This document shows positions 1-8,430 of a stretch of 64,000 nt of DNA, piece after piece (position 1 is the stretch's first letter; the number at the start of each line of letters is the position of its first letter). The position numbers and the translations under genes are program-made. The stretch spans positions 1 to 64,000 of the forward strand of contig NZ_JAATUR010000007.1 in NCBI RefSeq assembly GCF_011881725.1. The letters are read 5' to 3'. Source of the stretch: Escherichia coli. Lineage in GTDB: Bacteria > Pseudomonadota > Gammaproteobacteria > Enterobacterales > Enterobacteriaceae. The notes below the pieces were generated by a model. That model was given only the letters and a program-made list of their open reading frames with translations, made no database searches and was not told the origin of the DNA.

Positions 1-1
1 C

Positions 2-178
2 GATATAAAACCAAAATTAATGGCATTAAAAAAAGAAAGCTTATTAAGCACCAATTTCATGAAAAATCGAAGTGAGATTAGAGGTGAAGTCTTTGGTGAT
101 GTTGGTAGTATTGAGGCTGATTTGAGGGAAATCAGCACACTGATTCATCGGCGGAAGGCATTATTTATTTCCTTTTAA
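2..178 (+). CDS. 3' end of an unidentified gene, cut by the window edge
   Basis: A reading frame is open from the first bases and ends at a TAA, giving 58 codons of a C-terminus. The peptide is rich in charged residues and has a stretch resembling a helix (GSIEADLREISTLIHRR). I do not recognise the family. It lies inside the integrated element, so it is probably cargo. The start and most of the protein are outside the window. Confidence 0.5.
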   Translation, partial: DIKPKLMALKKESLLSTNFMKNRSEIRGEVFGDVGSIEADLREISTLIHRRKALFISF

Positions 179-684
179 CTTTAAAACGATAAAAACAAAT
201 GAGAGACTGAATAAATATCAGCCTCTCACATAGTTAATAAGTTTCAACTTTAATATCTGAGAAATCATTCTATCTGGGCCTTGTGGACATTAATCCTCCT
301 GGCAACATACGACTCAAAGTTTCAGCCTTGTATAGCCATCATAAATAGTACAGGATTGGGTGCTGCTCGCATGTGTCATTCTGGTATTAATACTGATCAT
401 CAGGGGTAACTTGTATGTAATTTAAAAACCATCATATCTCAAATCTCACAATGCTCATATTTTAACCATAAAAACTAACCGATTTACACCCGCCACACAC
501 CGTCATAACTTATTGTATTTAAATAGCTACAAGCCTCTAACCCACTAATTACACCATTAAATTTAAGCCATATCCTTACGCAGATTCAAGCTTGCCCCTG
601 CTGCCATTCACGTTTTAGGATTACCTCGCTAACACGACATGCTACTTTTTAAATCAGTGTAATAATTCAAACGAGGATAAAATT
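179..684. other. AT-rich intergenic stretch, no gene seen
   Basis: About 500 bases without a convincing reading frame. An imperfect inverted repeat at 200-228 (TGAGAGACTGA / TCAGCCTCTCA) could be a hairpin. Its T-rich flank lies on the minus strand, so it does not clearly terminate the gene on its left. A GAGG ribosome binding site at the right end serves the next gene. Confidence 0.5.
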
Positions 685-1815
685 ATGTTCGAGAAAATGA
701 AAAACAATGTAACCCGTATACCGGGGAATTTAACCAAACTTAATCAATACCAAAAAGACATTGATCACCTGTCTAAACTATTTTCTGAACAGCAATTACT
801 GGAACTAATGACGACTACCGAATCCGATCAAATATTGCAAATGAAGCCTGCTGTAGATATTCTTCATGTACTATCTCCATCAGCATCTACTGCTAAGCAT
901 ATCAATTTTTTTCAGCACGTCCCAGTGCTCGAACAATGGTTAAAAAAGGAGTGCACTGCCTTTAATTTACTGGCAGTACATTTCTATTCACAGCAATCCC
1001 GTAAAAATGTAATTCCGAAAGAAATCTGTATGCTACTGGATGCATTTATTAAAACTGAACTTTCATCTGCGGTTAATGGTAATAATAATGCCGAACTCCT
1101 TTCTTGTTTTCAAAACACGCTGGATAAAATGTGCAATACACTAACATTTATAGACCACACAGTTACGGAACAATCAGGTCAAGTAGCAATGCTTGATTTC
1201 AGCGCAAAAATGCATGAATATACTGTTGAAATCAGGACCTTTTTGAAGTCTGAATACTGGCTAAACAAACTACCTAAGGATATTAACATTCCATCCATTG
1301 ACCTATCCTGGCTTGTGTTTTGTTACTTTTGCTCTGAATATCTTTTTGTATTTATTCAAACAACGCTCAATACAATGAAGGCAGGAAAAATCATTCGTGA
1401 TAACTACCTTTATCATCCTAAAATGATTGCATTGATCATTTTATCTATGCTGCCTTATGAAGTCATTCATAACGATGGATCACTGAGTGAGTTTAAAACG
1501 CCTTTAACCAGCCCTGATGAGTTCATAATCAAATCTATTTGCATTAAAGGTAAGCAAAACACTACAGGGCATAAAAAAGATATAGAACAATTGCTTCGTA
1601 AGACATATATCTATATTGCATTACTCTTAAACCCTGAGTGGGCACCATCTTCCAAGGAGTTGATTTCCTTTTTATCAGGAAAGTCCACAGTGATAAGTGG
1701 TTCACTCAACTTCCAGTCAACCTCCAGTGGTCTGGGTGTTCAAACAAACAATATCACTCTTCTTAAGAATGAGGTTTACTTCGAAAAAATAGCGAACAAG
1801 ATCATGAAACTGTAG
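685..1815 (+). CDS. Hypothetical protein, 376 aa, element cargo
   Basis: I do not recognise this protein. It has no obvious signal peptide. A hydrophobic stretch lies around residues 210-230 (WLVFCYFCSEYLFVFI), which could be a membrane segment or the core of a helical domain. The rest looks mostly helical and rich in Lys, Asn and Ser. A GAGG ribosome binding site stands a few bases before the ATG. The AT-rich composition differs from the chromosomal genes right of 14 kb and suggests transfer. It sits next to the recombinase gene of the element, in the same direction but with its own start signal. Function unknown. Confidence 0.7.
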   Translation: MFEKMKNNVTRIPGNLTKLNQYQKDIDHLSKLFSEQQLLELMTTTESDQILQMKPAVDILHVLSPSASTAKHINFFQHVPVLEQWLKKECTAFNLLAVHFYSQQSRKNVIPKEICMLLDAFIKTELSSAVNGNNNAELLSCFQNTLDKMCNTLTFIDHTVTEQSGQVAMLDFSAKMHEYTVEIRTFLKSEYWLNKLPKDINIPSIDLSWLVFCYFCSEYLFVFIQTTLNTMKAGKIIRDNYLYHPKMIALIILSMLPYEVIHNDGSLSEFKTPLTSPDEFIIKSICIKGKQNTTGHKKDIEQLLRKTYIYIALLLNPEWAPSSKELISFLSGKSTVISGSLNFQSTSSGLGVQTNNITLLKNEVYFEKIANKIMKL

Positions 1816-1958
1816 TTTCTTAATATAATGGCGACATGGAATTGTGTTGCCATTATATCCGAATCTGCGTTTTTTCACCTGATGAACTGTGAAAGCTGTA
1901 ACTGGCAGACTATAACCTCACATCGTATTTTTCCAGTGTCATTTACAGGAGAAATACG

Positions 1959-3086
1959 ATGCCTATTCTGGATCTGCGTTTCAGCAACAAATCACTTCAC
2001 CAACTTCCACATCCCCTCACGGGTTGTCAGGAATACCGTGATATTCACTGCCAAAACCTGCGTGCTCTGGTGTATCCCAATCGGATCACGCTGGCCTTTC
2101 GTGCCACTATAAACAATCAGCGTATATATGAAACCCTGGGTCAGTTCCCTCAGCTCTGCGTTGAGGATGCCCGTCAGCATGTGATGAAACTGCTTGCTGA
2201 TAAAAATCGTCTTGCGGTTCAGTCCCGTCGATTCACTGTGGAACAGGCCATCAATGACCTGTGGCTACCGGATTTGCAGTTGTATAAAAAGAGTCCTCAG
2301 TCAGAGTTGTCAAAACTCAACCTCTACGTTCGCCCGTTCTGGGGCAAGCGGCAACTTCGCGACATCACGGCAGGAGAACTGGAACAATATGCTGCTGGCT
2401 TACGGGAAAAATTACGTCCGTCAACAGTAAACCGTATCCTCGCAATATTGTCCAAAATATGCTCTCTGGCAGTACGTGCTGGATGGATCACGCATTCCCC
2501 GATGACACATGTCCGCTATCTGAAAGAAAATAACATTCGCTATCGCACACTGTCAGCGACAGAAATCCCGCGCTTTATTAACGCGGCAACAGCGCTGCAA
2601 ACACCGGCAGCTGATTCTATATTGCTTGCTCTTTATACGGGGATGCGTATTGGTGAGGTATGTACCCTGAAATGGGAGTACTGGCACCCGGATATGCATC
2701 AACTCATACTGCCTGATACAAAGTCCGGACACCCTTTCACCTGCCCACTTGCACCTCCAGCCATTGCAGTTGTCCAGTGCCAGCAGGACCTGATGCTCAG
2801 CAAAACTTACATTTTTCCGCGACTAACCGACAATGCCCGCCCTCTGGCATATCCGCGTGCAACCTTTGCCCGTATTTGTCGGGATGCCAACATTGATAAC
2901 CTGCGGATGCATGACCTGCGCCGTACCTTTGCCACCCGGGTACTACAGGCGACCGGGGATATTGCAATCGCTTCCCATCTGCTAAATCACCATTCACTCA
3001 CGGCGACCCGTCGCTACGCTTTTCACAATGCAGCGACATCACACGCAGTGGTTTCTCAGGTCATAGAAAGTTATGACACAAAATGA
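1959..3086 (+). CDS. Tyrosine recombinase (XerC/phage integrase type)
   Basis: A 375-aa site-specific recombinase that should cut and rejoin DNA through a covalent tyrosine intermediate. The C-terminal catalytic domain shows Arg230 (LYTGMR), Lys255 (DTKSG), His318 and Arg321 (MHDLRR), a His at 344-345 and the nucleophile Tyr353 (TRRYA). The core-binding domain covers roughly residues 90-180. An AGGAGA site precedes the chosen ATG by about six bases. It differs strongly from the second recombinase at the leuZ edge. Pipolins of E. coli are known to carry XerC-like recombinases near the polymerase, so this may act in excision, integration or resolution of a circular form. Which recombinase does which job cannot be told from sequence. 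Confidence 0.9.
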   Translation: MPILDLRFSNKSLHQLPHPLTGCQEYRDIHCQNLRALVYPNRITLAFRATINNQRIYETLGQFPQLCVEDARQHVMKLLADKNRLAVQSRRFTVEQAINDLWLPDLQLYKKSPQSELSKLNLYVRPFWGKRQLRDITAGELEQYAAGLREKLRPSTVNRILAILSKICSLAVRAGWITHSPMTHVRYLKENNIRYRTLSATEIPRFINAATALQTPAADSILLALYTGMRIGEVCTLKWEYWHPDMHQLILPDTKSGHPFTCPLAPPAIAVVQCQQDLMLSKTYIFPRLTDNARPLAYPRATFARICRDANIDNLRMHDLRRTFATRVLQATGDIAIASHLLNHHSLTATRRYAFHNAATSHAVVSQVIESYDTK

Positions 3087-3153
3087 ACCTATGATCTGTG
3101 ATTCGTGATTGATGCAACACTCGTTTAAGGACGGTATTGTCATTGCATGCTTC

Positions 3154-3167
3154 TGCAGGGCCCTGCA
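3154..3167. promoter_or_regulatory. Perfect 14-bp palindrome, possible operator
   Basis: TGCAGGGCCCTGCA is a perfect palindrome in the 150-base gap between the recombinase and the excisionase-like gene. It could be a binding site for the excisionase-like protein encoded just downstream or for another regulator. This is inference; no T-run follows, so a terminator is unlikely. Confidence 0.35.
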
Positions 3168-3236
3168 TTAAGTCATCACAGAATGTGGATTGATATTAAA
3201 TCCGCGTGGCTTCTTATTCTCTGAAACCGGAGGTTT

Positions 3237-3437
3237 ATGTATTTAACCATTAAGCAGTTCGCAGAAAGATTTAATCTTTCTGCATCCACGGTTGCGTCAG
3301 ATATATCGCGCAACCCCGGAAAACTCCCGCCCTTCATCAGAATTGGGCGGGCTATACGATTCTCTCTTGATGATATTGTTGAGTGGGAAAATGCACATCG
3401 TCAAAACAAACTTAAAGGTGATATAAATGGTTACTAA
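3237..3437 (+). CDS. AlpA/excisionase-like DNA-binding protein
   Basis: A 66-aa protein made almost entirely of a winged helix-turn-helix of the AlpA/MerR-like excisionase type: LTIKQFAERFNLSASTVASDI, then a basic wing (FIRIGRAIRFSLDDIVEWE). Such small proteins bend DNA and set recombination direction, or activate integrase genes. The start is preceded by GGAGG. Its 3' end overlaps the next gene by about ten bases, so the two are probably translated together, and piPolB follows directly. In known pipolins an excisionase-like gene accompanies the polymerase and recombinase. Confidence 0.8.
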   Translation: MYLTIKQFAERFNLSASTVASDISRNPGKLPPFIRIGRAIRFSLDDIVEWENAHRQNKLKGDINGY

Positions 3438-4065
3438 GAACACAGCAAATAATGCTAATAATGCACTGAACATTCTTCCTGAAGCAGCAAACACAGCTGT
3501 AGACAACGATGAAAAATATCTGTCCTTTGCATTAGTTCTCGCTATCACGATTATGGACAACTTAGTAAAGCTCATCGGCACAGATGGCTTCGTACTTTAT
3601 ACCTACACCCTGCAGGACACGGCTACTGCTCGTGCTGTTTTTAATGAATTAGCCAGGCGTCTCAAAAATTTCAATCGTCAGGAGGAGGTCTACACCACCG
3701 ATTCCCTCACCTTTCGAATGAAATACATTTACGGTGTTACCCTGTTCGAACATGATAGTAAATCTATCCTTAACCTCTTTGATAAGAAGGGTTATCCGGT
3801 ATTGAGTGAATCAGGAGAACCCGGTTCTCTTGATGATATGTATCTTGACATTCAAGCCCGATTACATGGCGGCTACGCCTCAAAAAAGTTTCTTCATTTA
3901 CATGAACATTGTCTGTTATCTGCACACGTTACCCCGTCTGTGGAAAAGACGCAACGCGGTATCCTGATTAAAGTAGGCAGGAAACTCGTTTCCTTTATCC
4001 ATGTAGATGATGAATCACACAAAACCGATATTTTCAAATCTGTAGTAAATGTTATTAAATCTTGA
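3427..4065 (+). CDS. Hypothetical protein, 212 aa, upstream of the polymerase
   Basis: Not recognised. It starts inside the end of the excisionase-like gene and ends 46 bases before the polymerase start, so excisionase, this gene and the polymerase look like one operon. No signal peptide or membrane span is evident, although residues 28-42 are fairly hydrophobic. The C-terminal part (QRGILIKVGRKL) resembles a segment of the small protein encoded at 6761-7087 (HGILVNMGKRL), so the two proteins flanking the polymerase may be distant relatives. A role as a replication partner is possible but not shown. Confidence 0.75.
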   Translation: MVTKNTANNANNALNILPEAANTAVDNDEKYLSFALVLAITIMDNLVKLIGTDGFVLYTYTLQDTATARAVFNELARRLKNFNRQEEVYTTDSLTFRMKYIYGVTLFEHDSKSILNLFDKKGYPVLSESGEPGSLDDMYLDIQARLHGGYASKKFLHLHEHCLLSAHVTPSVEKTQRGILIKVGRKLVSFIHVDDESHKTDIFKSVVNVIKS

Positions 4066-4111
4066 TTCTTTATGCCGGGACACAGCTCCCGACATTTTTT
4101 CGGAGTTAACT

Positions 4112-6712
4112 ATGAGCAATAATTTGCAGGACATCCTCGCTGCCGCCTCGGGGTATCAGTCCGTGACTTCAGAGCCAGCGCTCAATCGTAAAAGACCTAA
4201 AACGCTTGATGATTATCCTGTGATACCACCTGCATCAAAAAAAGTATCTGTTATTTCAAGTGACCTGACACTCCATATCGGTTTTGATACCGAATATGTT
4301 TTCAACCCTGAAACACGACAGAATGATATTCTGTCATATCAGAGTTATGTTGTCTTACCCGATAATACAGGTATATCGAACATTATCTATCCACCTGACT
4401 CACAGAAAAAATCCCGGCTGTCTTTTAAGGAATTTCTCTGTCAAACGATTACACCGCTTCTTGAAACGGGTGTGATTACAAAATGGCCCGGTATTATTAA
4501 TATATATGCGCATTTCATTCGTGCGGATATCGCCTCCTTTGCCAATTTCTGGTCAGACTACAAAATTCTTTTGAAAGGAATACGCGGTACTGTCAGCAGC
4601 TTCAAAAATCGTTACGGTATCGATTTTGATGAACAGCAGGAACGTCGCGTAAAGACTGAACAGATAATGTTTGACAAACGAACTTCCCCTCCGCGTTGCA
4701 GTAACGTAGCTTTCATCGATACACTGCTTATCACTCCCGGGGGTATGGGTCTGGCTGAATGTGGTGAATTACTGGGTCTTCCCAAACTCACCATTCCTGC
4801 ACCTTATTCCATAACCAATATGCGTGAATATCTTCTGGGCGACAGAGCAGGGTTTGAAGCCTATGCTCTGCGGGATGCCGAGATTGCGGTTCGTTATGCT
4901 TTACAGGTTCGCAATTTTTGCGCCCGGGAGCTGATGATTGATCGTGTCCCCGCCACCATCGGGGCGATGGCAGTTTCACGGTTCACCAAAACACTTAAAG
5001 AAAACAATATGTCTCCTGAAGTCTGCCTTGGGACACACATTAAAACCCGTGAACTCTGGCTCACGGAGAAACAGGCATTCCGGACGATTAAAAACCCCGC
5101 CAGTGTTCCTTCAAGAGAGTTGTTTGAAACGTTCCCGATCAACTGTTACCACGGCGGACGCAATGAGTGTTTTATGATGGGGGTTACACCGTCTGATCAC
5201 TGGTATGACTACGATCTGGCTGGAGCGTATACCACCGGGCTATTAGATATCCTCACACCCGATTACGGGAACATCCGCCTCAGTAAAAATCCGGACGATT
5301 ACTGTGGGCATGTAATGGGATTTGCGCTTGTCACATTTCGGTTCCCGGAATCAGTTCCCTATCCCAGCCTGCCGGTTCGGACCGATCAATATGGGTTATT
5401 CTTTCCATTAAGTGGCGAATCATGGGCAACGGCACCTGAAATCGAACTTGCTCTGTCGCTCGGGGCAGAGATGACGATCCATAATGGGATCATCGTCCCC
5501 TGGATCTGTGACACCTCCCCACATAACAGCGAATCAACATCGGTGTTTCTTCCCTTTGTTCAACAGGTCCGTGAGAACCGTAATCGCCATATTAAAGGTT
5601 CTCTGGAGGAGAAATTCTGGAAAGAAATTGGCAACTCGCTTTATGGTAAACTTGCTCAGGGCCTTCGCGCCAAAACCGCCTTTGATACAGCCCGTGGATT
5701 AAACAGATCCCTCCCACCATCATCGGTTACTCAGCCATTCTTTGCTGCGCATGTGACGGGATTTATCCGGGCCGTTGTCGGGGAACTCATGAATGCTTTG
5801 CCTTCTGATTCATCGGTTGTCAGCGTCACAACCGATGGCTTTTTGACAAATTGCCCACTTGACAAGATAAACATGAGCGGTCCACTGTCTTCCCGCTTCC
5901 AGTCGCTGTGCGATATTGTTGATCCGGGTTCATCAATGTTGACATGTAAGCATGAGGTCAGCCAGCTTATCGCCATGAAAACCCGGGGGCAGTTAACCTA
6001 TAGAGCTATTCAGGGAAAACCGGTTGTTCATGCCAGGGCTGGCGTCAAACCTCCTGCCGATATTCCACGCAGTGACTATAACGACTATATGGTAGATCTT
6101 TACCTTAATCGTTTACCCGGTCAGACGTTATCCCGAAGTACGTTGATATCAACGCGTGAGATGTGGCTCTCGGAAAGCGATCTGGTATCCCGGGAACAGG
6201 ATATCCGTCTTAATCTGGAATTCGATTTCAAACGCCAGCCCGTACGGCCCGCCATGAATGAAGGGCATCTACTGATGTTTTCCCGCCCGTGGGATAATAT
6301 GGAAGAGGCTCTGCAGCAGCGCTCTCTTTTCGACGACTGGCGGCAAACGCATACACTGAAGACCCTGGCTGACTGGGATGACTGGTGTGATTTTCTCTAT
6401 TGCCGGACGGTGTTTTCTGATATGAAACTAAAAGTCGGAAGCAAACGTAGTGATGATATTTTAGTCAGACTATTTCTCCGGGCGCTGACTCAGTGCCAAT
6501 GGGGGCTGATGCTGAAAGATAAAAAAAGTTATTCCTGTAAAGAGGTTGCTGAATGGCTGACGTCAGAAGGCTATTCAGTAACGGTGACTGATGTAAAAAA
6601 TGCGGTAAGAGCAAAAATACCCCAAATGAAATTTAGTTCTGTAACACCGCGAATGAAGTCACTGATGGATATCATAGCCCGTAAATATCCGACATTCTGT
6701 CTTCCAGTCTGA
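4112..6712 (+). CDS. Primer-independent family-B DNA polymerase (piPolB), pipolin hallmark
   Basis: An 866-aa family-B DNA polymerase. The N-terminal proofreading exonuclease has ExoI Asp59/Glu61 (GFDTEY), ExoII near Asp139 (YAHFIRAD) and ExoIII Tyr251/Asp255 (YALRDAE). The polymerase domain has motif A Asp366/Asp368 (WYDYDLAGAY), motif B Lys504 to Gly512 (KEIGNSLYG), motif C Asp575 (TTDG) and a KTRG motif at 623-626. KTRG is the signature I associate with piPolB, in place of the lysine motif of protein-primed polymerases. Characterised piPolBs start DNA synthesis without a primer, and a role in element replication or damage tolerance has been proposed. The ATG at 4112 has a GGAG site six bases upstream. 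An in-frame ATG at 4049 overlaps the previous gene and is unlikely. All catalytic residues seem intact. Confidence 0.95.
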   Translation: MSNNLQDILAAASGYQSVTSEPALNRKRPKTLDDYPVIPPASKKVSVISSDLTLHIGFDTEYVFNPETRQNDILSYQSYVVLPDNTGISNIIYPPDSQKKSRLSFKEFLCQTITPLLETGVITKWPGIINIYAHFIRADIASFANFWSDYKILLKGIRGTVSSFKNRYGIDFDEQQERRVKTEQIMFDKRTSPPRCSNVAFIDTLLITPGGMGLAECGELLGLPKLTIPAPYSITNMREYLLGDRAGFEAYALRDAEIAVRYALQVRNFCARELMIDRVPATIGAMAVSRFTKTLKENNMSPEVCLGTHIKTRELWLTEKQAFRTIKNPASVPSRELFETFPINCYHGGRNECFMMGVTPSDHWYDYDLAGAYTTGLLDILTPDYGNIRLSKNPDDYCGHVMGFALVTFRFPESVPYPSLPVRTDQYGLFFPLSGESWATAPEIELALSLGAEMTIHNGIIVPWICDTSPHNSESTSVFLPFVQQVRENRNRHIKGSLEEKFWKEIGNSLYGKLAQGLRAKTAFDTARGLNRSLPPSSVTQPFFAAHVTGFIRAVVGELMNALPSDSSVVSVTTDGFLTNCPLDKINMSGPLSSRFQSLCDIVDPGSSMLTCKHEVSQLIAMKTRGQLTYRAIQGKPVVHARAGVKPPADIPRSDYNDYMVDLYLNRLPGQTLSRSTLISTREMWLSESDLVSREQDIRLNLEFDFKRQPVRPAMNEGHLLMFSRPWDNMEEALQQRSLFDDWRQTHTLKTLADWDDWCDFLYCRTVFSDMKLKVGSKRSDDILVRLFLRALTQCQWGLMLKDKKSYSCKEVAEWLTSEGYSVTVTDVKNAVRAKIPQMKFSSVTPRMKSLMDIIARKYPTFCLPV

Positions 6713-6726
6713 TAACCGTTAAATCT

Positions 6727-6755
6727 CCCCCAACTCCTTTAACAGAAGTTGGGGG
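6727..6755. terminator. Hairpin between convergent genes, probable terminator
   Basis: A nine-base perfect stem (CCCCCAACT / AGTTGGGGG) lies 15 bases after the polymerase stop and just before the end of the convergent small gene. T-runs are weak on both sides, so this is a moderate-quality bidirectional terminator. Confidence 0.6.
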
Positions 6756-6760
6756 CTTAA

Positions 6761-7087
6761 TCACAGGCAATCGGCATCAAAACAGTGAAATAACTGCCGC
6801 GCGTCAGGATGGCCATTTACATGATAGATCCGCATGGCATGACAGGTGATACTCTGGAGATTAGCCGCCAGCCTTTTCCCCATATTCACCAGTATGCCGT
6901 GTGGTATTTTACTGCTTGTACTGTTTACTGTCAGAGTAAAACAATTTGTTTCAACGCTGACCTCAATAAAATCATTTCCAAATAATGTACCGACAACCTG
7001 CCTGATTGTTTCTTCATAATCTGTCAGATCAATGACATCACGCCATCTCGCATTTACGAGTTGATACTTTCTGATATGTAAATACAT
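6761..7087 (-). CDS. Hypothetical protein, 108 aa, convergent with the polymerase
   Basis: Not recognised. The start has a good AAGGTGG ribosome binding site. Its middle (HGILVNMGKRL) resembles the C-terminal segment of the 212-aa protein upstream of the polymerase, with a similar pattern of alternating hydrophobic residues before it. I read no DNA-binding motif with confidence. It is transcribed away from the WYL regulator, so the gap to its right is a divergent promoter region. Confidence 0.6.
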   Translation of the reverse strand: MYLHIRKYQLVNARWRDVIDLTDYEETIRQVVGTLFGNDFIEVSVETNCFTLTVNSTSSKIPHGILVNMGKRLAANLQSITCHAMRIYHVNGHPDARQLFHCFDADCL

Positions 7088-7466
7088 AGAACCACCTTTA
7101 TGTTATTTCAACTAATATGATGTTCTCCGACATTATGAAAATATTAATCATCATTGTAATTGCTGATAACCTCTCTAACCTTCGGATCTTACGTTCCCCC
7201 CTGCCTCTCCGACTTGATGGCAAAAGTGCATGGCCAAATATGCAGCAAAAACATGTCATGTACAGGTCAGGATGATAATTATCACCCTGAACGTAAAAAT
7301 ACACATGGACAGGATGAGTCCACATGTTATTCGATGATTCCAGCAATGTTTTAATATATTGATAATTAATGAGTTAATTTTTTTCTCCGTCACAGTAAAA
7401 GTGGACTCATCCTGTCCGTTACTTTGCTGAAAATATCCTCTTCGCTGGCATTAATCGGATAAACGA
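7088..7466. promoter_or_regulatory. Divergent control region with repeated operator-like sites
   Basis: The gap between the divergent 108-aa gene and the WYL regulator holds three related sites. At 7267-7290 is a near-perfect palindrome centred on TGATAATTATCA with TCAGG/CCTGA arms. At 7307-7323 is GGACAGGATGAGTCCAC. At 7401-7417 is its exact reverse complement. All share the core CAGGATGA. The 17-base pair of sites could form a hairpin or, more likely, be a repeated operator for the WYL protein. No gene is convincing inside this stretch. Confidence 0.6.
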
Positions 7467-8369
7467 ATGGGTAAGCACGATAAACTTGGATATCGACTCG
7501 GATTGATATTAACTCGCCTGAACAATGGTGAGTCACTAGCCGTCCGGGAGTTATCTGAGGAATTTAACGTTTGCGAAAAAACTATCCGTCGTGATCTTAC
7601 TCAGCGCCTGTCCTATCTTAATCTGATTCGACAAAATGGTCGCTATCGCCTGTCTGACGGTGTTCTCGGTCAACGCAGCAATGCTGATTTACGTCATTTC
7701 ACGCGCATCCTGGGTATTGAAGGGCTGTTCCCTCGCTGGGATGACAGACTACTGAGTATTTTGTTAGGTAACACGAAAAACAACCCGTTTCTGATAAAAC
7801 AACGTCCATACGAAAACTGCGGATCATTCATGTCAATTCTGAATGTATTATCCGATGCCATCCTGTCACAGAAGAAAGTAAATTTTAATTACAAAGATAA
7901 AGAGTTTCGGGCTGTTGAGCCATACAGACTGGTTAATGACAACGGATTGTGGTATCTCGCTGCCGCCCATGACAGTACATTAAAAAGCTTTGTTATCTCA
8001 TCTGTCAAAGACGTTTGCATGAGTAATATCTCTTTCAGGATAATCCCCGAAATTAATGAAAAAATAGAAAAGACAGATGGTATCTGGTATAGCGAAGACC
8101 TTATCGAAGCTCTTATTTCAGTTTCCGCACATGTTGCTCCGTGGTTTACCCACCGTCATCTATTGCCAGGACAGGAAATAATTCATACTTCCCGGTCTGG
8201 CGATTTACTGGTGATATCACGTGTAACACACACAGATCAGATAATGCCTTTAATGAAATACTGGATACCGGATGTCGAAGTAATACAACCGGCCTCAATC
8301 CGTCAACAACTTGCTGAAGATATACAATCCGCACTGAAACGTTACACCCAGCCAAGTAACGCCCCGTAA
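7467..8369 (+). CDS. WYL-domain transcriptional regulator
   Basis: A 300-aa regulator with an N-terminal DeoR-like helix-turn-helix at about residues 24-45 ([19 protein letters not shown]) and a WYL domain around 135-185 with LWYLAAA at 161-167. The C-terminal 100 residues resemble the extension seen in WYL dimers. WYL proteins sense ligands, some of them nucleic acids or nucleotides, and often repress defence loci (the BrxR/CapW type) or prophage genes. Repeated CAGGATGA-core sites lie directly upstream, which fits autoregulation. It is followed after about 60 bases by a hydrolase gene in the same direction, a plausible regulator-effector pair. The ligand and targets are unknown. Confidence 0.85.
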   Translation: MGKHDKLGYRLGLILTRLNNGESLAVRELSEEFNVCEKTIRRDLTQRLSYLNLIRQNGRYRLSDGVLGQRSNADLRHFTRILGIEGLFPRWDDRLLSILLGNTKNNPFLIKQRPYENCGSFMSILNVLSDAILSQKKVNFNYKDKEFRAVEPYRLVNDNGLWYLAAAHDSTLKSFVISSVKDVCMSNISFRIIPEINEKIEKTDGIWYSEDLIEALISVSAHVAPWFTHRHLLPGQEIIHTSRSGDLLVISRVTHTDQIMPLMKYWIPDVEVIQPASIRQQLAEDIQSALKRYTQPSNAP

Positions 8370-8430
8370 TGACACGGATAATATAATTTTCATTGAGTGC
8401 TATTTTTGTAAGCTAAAAAATGGAGTTACC

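Noticed and set aside
1828..2112. Open frame of 94 codons before and inside the recombinase gene
   Set aside because: It overlaps the recombinase start in another frame and is rich in Cys and Trp without any family pattern.
7098..7346. Open frame of 82 codons in the divergent control region
   Set aside because: It spans the repeated operator-like sites, lacks a good ribosome binding site and has no plausible protein pattern.
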